64,000 bases of DNA from Bacteroidales bacterium (GTDB taxonomy: Bacteria; Bacteroidota; Bacteroidia; Bacteroidales; UBA1715), in assembly GCA_024402335.1 (NCBI GenBank), contig JAKSTZ010000003.1:1-64000 (forward strand), written 5' to 3'. The translations under genes were made by a program, and so were the position numbers. The notes beneath the pieces were generated by a model that made no database searches, had not been told where the DNA came from, and saw only the letters and a program-made list of their open reading frames with translations. Below are positions 57,513 through 64,000 of this stretch, in pieces (the stretch's first letter is position 1; each line of letters begins with the position of its first letter).

Positions 57513-60500
57513 ATGAAGAAATTTGTAAAATATATGTTTTTTGCTGCTCTGCTACTTTGGTGTGGAGCTTTAAATTCAACAGAACCGGTGTCAACTCCAA
57601 CACATCCGTTTATGGGAGCTAATTCGCAATGGGTTGATTCAGTGTTTAATACCATGACTTTGGATGAAAAAATAGGACAACTATTTATGGTTGCTGCTTA
57701 TTCCGATCCAAAGCAAAATAATGAAGCTGCAGTTACAAAATTAATAACTGATTATCATATTGGTGGGGTAATCTTTTTTAAAGGTTCTCCAATTTTGCAA
57801 GCCAAAATGACCAACAATTTTCAAAAAGCTTCAAAGATTCCATTGTCGGTAGCTATTGATGGCGAATGGGGATTGGCAATGCGATTGGATAGTACAATAT
57901 CTTTCCCTCGTCAGTTGCAATTGGGGGATATAAGTGAAAAAAATGCACATTTGATTGAGGAAATGGGAGAGGAAGTAGGACGTGAATGCGTTCGAATGGG
58001 AATACATATAAATTTCGCACCTGTTGTCGATATCAATAATAATCCTCAAAATCCAGTGATTAATACTCGCTCTTTTGGTGAAATGAAAGATAATGTCGCT
58101 GAAAAAAGTTTGTTGTATATGCGTGGAATGCAATCGCATCATATATTAACAACAGCGAAACATTTTCCTGGACATGGCAATACTAATAGCGATTCTCATT
58201 ATGCTTTGCCTGTCATTCACAGCTCAAAAGATGAGTTGGAAGATTTTGAATTGTTCCCATTTAAACAGCTGATAAAAAATGATTTAACAGGTGTGATGAT
58301 TGCACATTTATATGTGCCTTCATTGGATAAGACTAAGGACTTACCTTCGACTTTGTCTCCAAAAATTGTAAAGCAAAAACTTCGTGAAGAGATGAAGTTT
58401 CAAGGTTTGATTTTCACCGATGCTTTGAATATGAAAGCTGTAAGTAATGCTTTTCCAGCAGGAGAAGTAGAGGTTCGTGCATTGCTTGCTGGTAATGATG
58501 TCTTGGAATTTACTTTGGATGTACCTAAGGCAATTTCTGCAATAAAACAGGCTTTGGCAAATGGTCGTTTAAAACAAGAAGATATTGATGAGCATTGCCG
58601 TAGAATTTTATTGGCAAAATCATGGATGAATGTTCCAAACAGACAATTTGTTGATTTAAATAATTTACATAAGGATTTGAATACACCTGCAGCTCGAAAT
58701 CTTAATCGTAAGTTGTTGCAAGCTTCAATGACGGTTGTAAAAGATAAAAAGTCACAATTGCCATTGCGACAATTGGATAAGAAAAAGATTGCTGTTGTCT
58801 CTTTGAAAAAAGGTACTTCTTATTTCGTGAAACAGTTGCAGAAACAGGCTACAGTTACGGAGTTTGTTGTACCAACAAATGAATCGTATGCTACAATTCT
58901 TCAAAATACAATGGAAAGTCTTAAGGCTTATGATGTTGTTATTTTGAATGTCCCTGGTTCAAGCTCGTATCCAAATAAAAAATATGGAATTACGCCGGAA
59001 ATGGTACAAGTGGTAGGCAAGATTGCTGCTGCAAACAATGTCATTATGGTGTTACATGCTAATCCGTATGCACTGGACTATTTTAAGGATGTATTACCTT
59101 CTGTTGAAACGTTATTGGTTTCTTATGATTTTAGAAAACAAGTGCAAGAAATTGCTGCAGAATCATTATTTGGTGCAACTCCAATAAATGGTCGTCTCCC
59201 TGTTTCTGCTGGAGGTTTTAATGCCGGATCTGGAGTAAATTATGGAGCAGTACAACGCTTACGCTCCGGTGACGCAATAGAAGTCGGAATGGATGATTCG
59301 AGATTGGAAAAAATAGACTCTGTTGTGACTTATTTTATACAAAATGGAGCAATGCCTGGTTGCGAGGTCTTGGTCGCAAAAGATGGCGTTATTGTCTATG
59401 AGAAAGCTTTTGGAATATATTCTTTTGGATCTACGGATTCTGTTTCCACTGAAACATTATATGATTTAGCTTCTATTACTAAAGCGGCAGCAACAACAGT
59501 GTCACTCATGAAATTGTATGACGAGGGTGATTTTTCTCTAAAAAAGCAATTTGGTGATTATGTTCCTTATCTAAAGGGAACCAATAAGGACACATTGTGT
59601 ATGCGCGATGTATTAACTCATCAGGCGCAATTACGTTCGGGTGTTGCTTTGACACAAACGGTCTTTAAAAACTATTACGATAAAGGAATGAAATCCAAAA
59701 ATCGTTCTGCAGAGTTTCCTTACTTGATTGATTATCAATTATATCTTTCGTCTAAGGTAGAATTTGCTGAAAATGCGGTGGCAACAACAAAAGATACGGA
59801 TCACCAAATAGAAATGGGAGAAAACTTCTATTTGAACAATGCCTATAGAGATACGGTTTTTCGTATGATAGCGGAATCTCCTTTGTTGCCGAAAAAAGAA
59901 GTTGTATATAGTGATTTGGGGTTTTATTTAATGACAGATGTAATAAAAAATATTACGGGCAAGTCTTTGGATGAGTATACCCAAGAGAATTTCTATTCGA
60001 AATTAGGAGCATCAACGTTAGGTTATTGTCCGCTTACTAGATTCTCGAAGTCAGACATTGCTCCAACGGAAAATGAAGAGTTTTTTCGTCATCAGTTGTT
60101 GCAAGGATATGTACACGATAGAGGCGCAGCTATGTTGGGTGGTGTAAGTGGTCATGCAGGCTTGTTTTCGAATGCACACGATTTGGCAAAATTACTTCAG
60201 ATGCTTCTGAATAAAGGAACATATGGCGGAGAACGATATTTAAAGGCAGAAACAATAGATTTGTTTACAGCTTGTCAGTTTTGTGAAAATGGAAACAGAA
60301 AAGGTTTAGGTTTTGATAAACCTGAGCCTGATGGGGTTAAACTTGACCCAACGTGTCATTGTACTTCTCCGTTAAGTTATGGTCATACTGGTTTTACGGG
60401 GACGATGTTTTGGGTTGATCCAGAACAGTCGTTGCTTTACATATTCCTTTCAAATAGAGTGAATCGTTCAACTCCAGATGCTAAGAATACAATGCTTGGT

Positions 60501-60554
60501 GATTCTGCTGTTCGTTCTCGTATTCAACGAATAATTTATAATGCAATAATTTAA
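57513..60554 (+). CDS. Exported fusion of GH3 beta-N-acetylhexosaminidase-like and class C beta-lactamase-like domains
   Basis: 1013 residues with a signal peptide (about 1-22). Residues about 40-385 are a GH3 catalytic domain of the NagZ type: KHFPGHGNTNSDSH (about 216-229) with the catalytic His loop and FTDALNMKAV with the Asp nucleophile near 303. A GH3 C-terminal domain follows (about 400-580). Residues about 600-1005 are a PF00144 serine hydrolase with SITK (nucleophile near Ser654), YSD in place of Y-x-N, and HTGFTGT near the end. Both active sites look intact. Such fusions are known in Bacteroidota; a role in peptidoglycan turnover, cutting sugar and peptide parts, is inferred. The ATG touches the M42 stop. 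Confidence 0.9.
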   Translation: MKKFVKYMFFAALLLWCGALNSTEPVSTPTHPFMGANSQWVDSVFNTMTLDEKIGQLFMVAAYSDPKQNNEAAVTKLITDYHIGGVIFFKGSPILQAKMTNNFQKASKIPLSVAIDGEWGLAMRLDSTISFPRQLQLGDISEKNAHLIEEMGEEVGRECVRMGIHINFAPVVDINNNPQNPVINTRSFGEMKDNVAEKSLLYMRGMQSHHILTTAKHFPGHGNTNSDSHYALPVIHSSKDELEDFELFPFKQLIKNDLTGVMIAHLYVPSLDKTKDLPSTLSPKIVKQKLREEMKFQGLIFTDALNMKAVSNAFPAGEVEVRALLAGNDVLEFTLDVPKAISAIKQALANGRLKQEDIDEHCRRILLAKSWMNVPNRQFVDLNNLHKDLNTPAARNLNRKLLQASMTVVKDKKSQLPLRQLDKKKIAVVSLKKGTSYFVKQLQKQATVTEFVVPTNESYATILQNTMESLKAYDVVILNVPGSSSYPNKKYGITPEMVQVVGKIAAANNVIMVLHANPYALDYFKDVLPSVETLLVSYDFRKQVQEIAAESLFGATPINGRLPVSAGGFNAGSGVNYGAVQRLRSGDAIEVGMDDSRLEKIDSVVTYFIQNGAMPGCEVLVAKDGVIVYEKAFGIYSFGSTDSVSTETLYDLASITKAAATTVSLMKLYDEGDFSLKKQFGDYVPYLKGTNKDTLCMRDVLTHQAQLRSGVALTQTVFKNYYDKGMKSKNRSAEFPYLIDYQLYLSSKVEFAENAVATTKDTDHQIEMGENFYLNNAYRDTVFRMIAESPLLPKKEVVYSDLGFYLMTDVIKNITGKSLDEYTQENFYSKLGASTLGYCPLTRFSKSDIAPTENEEFFRHQLLQGYVHDRGAAMLGGVSGHAGLFSNAHDLAKLLQMLLNKGTYGGERYLKAETIDLFTACQFCENGNRKGLGFDKPEPDGVKLDPTCHCTSPLSYGHTGFTGTMFWVDPEQSLLYIFLSNRVNRSTPDAKNTMLGDSAVRSRIQRIIYNAII

Positions 60555-60565
60555 ATCTTGGCTTT

Positions 60566-61399
60566 ATGTCCAGTACAAACGAAATATTTGATGACTTACG
60601 AAAAATGTTTAATGCAAATCCGCAATCGTTGAGTATTGTGGAAGAACAAATAGATTTAAACATTCAGGCTGGTTATTACAAAAGATCGCGAATGTTGCGT
60701 CGTCAAGTGTATGAGCTTTCGGATATTATGGAGAAGGTTCCGTATTTATATGATCCAGAAACTCGTTTGGAAGATAAGCGTGATATTTTAGTGAAATTAG
60801 CTTCTTTCGACGATGTTGAGGCATTTCGTGCAATAGAAAAATTTAAGAATGAATCCGAAGGTGAGATTCGTTTATGGGCTTCTATGGCTTATCGCGAAAG
60901 TAAAGCTGAGATAGAAGGTTCTTTATTGGACGAAACGCAAGTAATTATTTCTACTGGTTTAGGTGGGAAAGGTAGTAAACTACGTTATTTCGTTTGTTTT
61001 GTAAACGAACAAGATTGTCCATTTACTGATGCACAAGCACGTATTCTACAGGGAGAATTGGAATGTGCAATAGATAAGTATGATTCTGATTTGGAATCGT
61101 TCTCTTTTTCAGGGCGCTATATGCGCGCAATGGTGCTTATTCCAATTACAATAGCACCGTCAGATGTAATTCAACAAGTGGTTGATGCAACAGAGGATTT
61201 AGGAGGATTTTTGGATGAAACATTAGTGATTTCTAATGTTAAGGAAATGGATGATGATGAAATGCAAAAAATCTTAAATGGTGAGATGTTGGAAAATGAT
61301 GTTGCTGGCATAGGTTCCTTTGAATTTTCTGATTATGATGACGAGAATGAAGACGAAGAGGAGGATGAAGAAGATTCTGAAGATAATGACTTGTTTTAG
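60566..61399 (+). CDS. Hypothetical protein with acidic tail
   Basis: 277 residues, family not recognised. It is soluble and helical in the first part (residues 1-110), with a central segment QVIISTGLGGKGSKLRYFVC and a second half of alternating strands (YMRAMVLIPITIAP). Residues about 245-277 are almost all Asp, Glu and Ser. No signal peptide. It starts 12 bases after the GH3 fusion and ends 10 bases before the DUF819 gene, so it belongs to the same operon. It could be a cytoplasmic partner of the upstream enzymes or an unrelated passenger. Confidence 0.7.
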   Translation: MSSTNEIFDDLRKMFNANPQSLSIVEEQIDLNIQAGYYKRSRMLRRQVYELSDIMEKVPYLYDPETRLEDKRDILVKLASFDDVEAFRAIEKFKNESEGEIRLWASMAYRESKAEIEGSLLDETQVIISTGLGGKGSKLRYFVCFVNEQDCPFTDAQARILQGELECAIDKYDSDLESFSFSGRYMRAMVLIPITIAPSDVIQQVVDATEDLGGFLDETLVISNVKEMDDDEMQKILNGEMLENDVAGIGSFEFSDYDDENEDEEEDEEDSEDNDLF

Positions 61400-61408
61400 T
61401 CTGTAGTT

Positions 61409-62584
61409 ATGCGCATCGCAATAATAGTTTCCATTTACTTACTAGTTCCTTTTTGTATTGTGTTTGCTTTTCGTAGGTGGGTATTTGTACAAAAGGTTGG
61501 CTCTGTTGTAGTCGCTTATGCGGTAGGAATACTATTGTCGCTTTCTGGATTGATGACAATTAATTTAGATGTTGATCAGGTTGCTCGGTTAGCGGTTATA
61601 CAAAAATGGTTTATGAATATAACGGTTCCGTTAGCTATCCCTCTGATGTTGTTGAGTTCGGATTTCCGTTTATGGGCAAAATCTTTACCGAAAACAATTT
61701 TTGCATTATTAGGTGGTTTGTTGGCTGTTTTGATAGCTGTAATCGCCGGTTTTTTTGTCTTTCGAAATGGAAATACTGAAAATTTCGAAGATTTATCGGC
61801 TATGATGGTGGGAATCTATACCGGTGGAACTATGAATTTTGCTGCTTTGGGAGCAGCTTTACAGGTAGATTCAACTGTAATGACTTGTTTGATGACATTT
61901 GAGATGTTAGGAACATTCCCATTGTTGTTGTTTGTCGTGTGTGGTGGATATAGATTATTCCGAAAAATACTTCCATTTCCCGAAGACGAAGGTAGTTCGG
62001 CTATTTCAAAACGTTTACGTGATAATGGTGTTGAGTGTTATGACAATATGCTACATAGACGTATTTTCCCGTTGACAATGTTGGGCTTGTTTCTGTCTAT
62101 TGTGTTTCTTGTTATAGGTGCAGGTTTATCTTTATTGTTGACGGGTACATTGAATGAGATGATAGTTATTCTGACAGTTACAACTTTGGCAATAGTTGCA
62201 TCTTTTAATGACAAAATTCGTCGCTTACCAAAAACATTTGAATTGGGAATGATTTTCATTCTTATGTTTAGCGTTGTTGTTGCGTCGCAGTTTAATTTCT
62301 ATACGTTGGGAACCAATGGACTAACATTATTGTATTATGTCTTATTTGTTATGGTGGTTTCAATGTCGTTACATTTGTTGTTTTGTCGCTTGTTTAAGGT
62401 GCATGGTGATTTATTTGTTGTCGCAAATATAGGCTTGCTATGTTCGCCACCGTTTATTCCTCCTGTTGTTGGTGCGATGGGAAATAAAAAGGTGCTTGTA
62501 AGTGGTTTGGCAATAGGACTTGTGGGATATGCAATCGGCACATATCTAGGCATAACAATGTCATATTTCCTTCGTTTGTTGTAG
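61409..62584 (+). CDS. DUF819 family membrane protein
   Basis: 391 residues with about ten to eleven membrane spans. The pattern MNITVPLAIPLMLLSSDFRL, GIYTGGTMNFAALGAAL and PPFIPPVVGAMGNKKVLVSG is that of DUF819 (YjcL-like) proteins, often annotated as transporters; substrate is unknown. The two gly-rich segments about 150 residues apart suggest an inverted-repeat transporter fold. Last gene of the yigZ operon. Confidence 0.85.
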   Translation: MRIAIIVSIYLLVPFCIVFAFRRWVFVQKVGSVVVAYAVGILLSLSGLMTINLDVDQVARLAVIQKWFMNITVPLAIPLMLLSSDFRLWAKSLPKTIFALLGGLLAVLIAVIAGFFVFRNGNTENFEDLSAMMVGIYTGGTMNFAALGAALQVDSTVMTCLMTFEMLGTFPLLLFVVCGGYRLFRKILPFPEDEGSSAISKRLRDNGVECYDNMLHRRIFPLTMLGLFLSIVFLVIGAGLSLLLTGTLNEMIVILTVTTLAIVASFNDKIRRLPKTFELGMIFILMFSVVVASQFNFYTLGTNGLTLLYYVLFVMVVSMSLHLLFCRLFKVHGDLFVVANIGLLCSPPFIPPVVGAMGNKKVLVSGLAIGLVGYAIGTYLGITMSYFLRLL

Positions 62585-62616
62585 GTAACGGCTACCGTTG
62601 TTATCTATTTTTGTTT
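62584..62616 (+). terminator. Probable terminator after the DUF819 gene
   Basis: AACGG-CTA-CCGTT core (62587-62599), extended by G-T pairs, then a T-rich stretch. It starts at the stop codon. Confidence 0.5.
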
Positions 62617-62717
62617 TCTTGAATAGTAAGCCATTCTCGTATTTTACTGATGAAAACTTTTATAAGGTTTTGATATTTAATGTTTTATATGTTGAAAATT
62701 TCTTTTTATTTTTTGTG

Positions 62718-62747
62718 TTGTACAAAAAATAAAATATGTTATTTTCG
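62718..62747 (+). promoter_or_regulatory. Promoter of corA
   Basis: TTG (62718-62720), 19 bases, TATTTTCG (62740-62747), one mismatch in the -7 box. The leader to the ATG at 62786 is about 35 bases. Confidence 0.55.
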
Positions 62748-62785
62748 CAGGAAAGAACGAGTATAAACGCCTTAAAAAGAACGAC

Positions 62786-63715
62786 ATGATAGAATATTTA
62801 GAATGCAAAGGCGGATTCAAGAAGATATCCAAATGGCAACCAAATTGCTGGATTCAGGTCACAAAACCTACGCAGAAGGATTTGACTGAATTGGAGAACT
62901 CATTTAATGCTCCTATGGACTTTATTAAGGACGTAGAAGATACGGAAGAACGTCCGAGAACGGAAAATGAAGATGGTTGGTTGATGACCCTTATTCGTAT
63001 TCCGAATAAAGAAATTGATGAGGATGGTGATTCTTTGTTTTCTACTGTGCCGTTGGCCGTTCTTATCAGTAACGACGTTTTAATTACTATCTGTCATTAC
63101 AAGTCGGAAATGATAGAGGATTTTATTCGTTGGTCGAATCGTAAACGCATTCAAGGTCGTCAGCGATTAGATTTGATGCTTTCGTTGTTTTTAAGTAGTT
63201 CGGTTTGGTACTTGAAGTACTTGAAACAGATGAACATCATGATGAAAAACGCAGAAGAGGCTTTGGAAGAATCAATGGAAAATGAGCAATTGCAACAGAT
63301 GATGCGCATAGAAAAATTCCTTGTCTATTTTATTACGTCTATGCGAGGTAACGAGGTTGTGCTTGTTCGTTTGAAGAAACATCTACGTAATCTGCAATTT
63401 GATGACGATTTGTTGGATGATGTAGAGGTCGAATTACAACAGGCTTATACAACTGCAAATATCTATAGCGATATCTTGGAACGTCAACGAAGTGGCTATG
63501 CAAGTATTATTAGTAACAACTTGAATGGAACCATGAAGAAATTGACTACTATTACAATTATTTTGATGATTCCTGCCGCTATTTCTGGATTCTTCGGTAT
63601 GAATGTTCCGAATGGTATGGAAAATTGGTGGTTTGCGTTCCCATTAATATTGTTGATTACTGTTCTTATTATTGCAATAAGCTATTACAGCTTCAAGAAA
63701 CGGAATCTATTCTAA
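62786..63715 (+). CDS. corA: CorA-family divalent cation transporter
   Basis: 309 residues. A cytoplasmic alpha/beta domain (about 1-150), a long stalk helix (about 160-240) and two C-terminal membrane spans (about 250-270 and 282-302), with the pore signature G-M-N in FFGMNVPNG between them. The C-terminal basic KKRNLF end is usual. It forms pentamers and moves Mg or Co/Ni inward. It stands alone between its promoter and the palindrome. Confidence 0.94.
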   Translation: MIEYLECKGGFKKISKWQPNCWIQVTKPTQKDLTELENSFNAPMDFIKDVEDTEERPRTENEDGWLMTLIRIPNKEIDEDGDSLFSTVPLAVLISNDVLITICHYKSEMIEDFIRWSNRKRIQGRQRLDLMLSLFLSSSVWYLKYLKQMNIMMKNAEEALEESMENEQLQQMMRIEKFLVYFITSMRGNEVVLVRLKKHLRNLQFDDDLLDDVEVELQQAYTTANIYSDILERQRSGYASIISNNLNGTMKKLTTITIILMIPAAISGFFGMNVPNGMENWWFAFPLILLITVLIIAISYYSFKKRNLF

Positions 63716-63718
63716 AAA

Positions 63719-63746
63719 GTAGAGACGATGCACGCATCGTCTCTAC
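63719..63746. repeat. GTAGAG palindrome, 13-15 bp perfect stem
   Basis: GTAGAGACGATGC, loop AC, GCATCGTCTCTAC, with two further flanking A-T pairs. It lies between the convergent corA and FKBP genes and may terminate both. It has the same outer GTAGAG...CTCTAC arms as the palindrome at 3556-3582. Confidence 0.75.
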
Positions 63747-63769
63747 TTAAAATCCTGTTTTATATTTTA

Positions 63770-64000
63770 TTACTTAAATGCTATCAATTCTATATCGAAA
63801 ATGATAGTTTTTCGTGGTGCAATGTGCATTGCTTTGTCGCCGTTTTCTCCAGCTGCAAGTTTTGATACGGCAATACAAGTTGCTTTGCTGCCTTTCTTCA
63901 TATATAGCACAGATTCTGCCAAACAAGGCCAAACAAGCGGATCGGCAACGTCAAAAATAAGCGGATCGTTCTTTTGATATGTCGAGTAAATTGGCTCACC
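63770..64000 (-). CDS. FKBP-type peptidyl-prolyl isomerase, C-terminal part (gene continues beyond the window)
   Basis: 76 codons are visible on the minus strand before the TAA at 63770-63772. The sequence DVADPLVWPCLAESVLYMKK, GSKATCIAVSKLAAGENGDK and IAPRKTIIFDIELI matches the end of an FKBP domain: the W-x-x-x-L-x-x-M-x-x-G core and the last F-D-I-E-L strand. The N-terminal part is outside the window, so export or lipidation cannot be judged. Several Bacteroidota FKBPs are periplasmic or outer-membrane folding helpers. Confidence 0.78.
   Translation of the reverse strand, partial: GEPIYSTYQKNDPLIFDVADPLVWPCLAESVLYMKKGSKATCIAVSKLAAGENGDKAMHIAPRKTIIFDIELIAFK

Overview
The window is AT-rich chromosomal DNA from a member of the Bacteroidota, most likely order Bacteroidales. 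Evidence: SusC/SusD pair, TamL-type outer-membrane assembly factor, rpmB-rpmG-DUF4295-ftsY block, rpsU-xerC-hpf-tRNA-tuf-tRNA-secE-nusG-rplKAJL-rpoBC block, many -7 boxes of the form TAnnTTTG with a TTTG or TTG about 19 bases upstream, and start codons that almost never follow a Shine-Dalgarno sequence. No insertion sequence, prophage, CRISPR array, rRNA or defence island is visible, and no gene-free stretch exceeds 300 bases.

Layout. 1-2091 (minus): truncated TPR/SpoIIE phosphatase sensor. 2307-6631 (plus): ornithine aminotransferase, the L28/L33/DUF4295/FtsY block, a small unknown gene and a cation-efflux transporter. 6683-9478 (minus): cupin, lipoprotein, class I fumarase. 9722-14798 (plus): acyl-CoA synthetase under a promoter with repeated operator-like sites, then TamL and a helix-hairpin-helix protein. 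14870-28941 (plus): the translation/transcription block ending in rpoB-rpoC. 29034-36693 (minus): one operon of nucleoid-associated protein, lipoprotein, FtsK, LolA, LuxC-like reductase, PRiA4_ORF3-like protein and MiaA. 36862-39792 (plus): a GH94 phosphorylase and L19. 39996-43434 (plus): three unknown exported proteins behind a run of 16 T. 43501-44706 (minus): QueA. 44765-49195 (plus): a DUF2027/Smr protein coupled to a large propeller-PAS-receiver sensor. 49332-55128 (plus): SusC, SusD and a lipoprotein. 55185-63715 (plus): a VC0807-like membrane protein, a tight five-gene run (IMPACT/YigZ, M42-type peptidase, GH3 plus beta-lactamase fusion, acidic unknown, DUF819 membrane protein), then CorA. 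63770-64000 (minus): C-terminal end of an FKBP-type isomerase.

Most of the window is housekeeping. The parts most worth a second look are the sensor at 45809-49195, which has a receiver domain but no histidine kinase and no DNA-binding output; the envelope operon at 39996-43434, whose promoter region holds a 16-T tract that could change length; the repeat cluster at the acyl-CoA synthetase promoter; a pair of related GTAGAG palindromes at 3556 and 63719; an intrinsic terminator a few bases before a start codon at 55185; and promoter boxes so close to ATG codons that nearly leaderless mRNAs are predicted. SusC, SusD and the GH94 enzyme share the codon choice of the ribosomal and RNA polymerase genes, which suggests strong expression.
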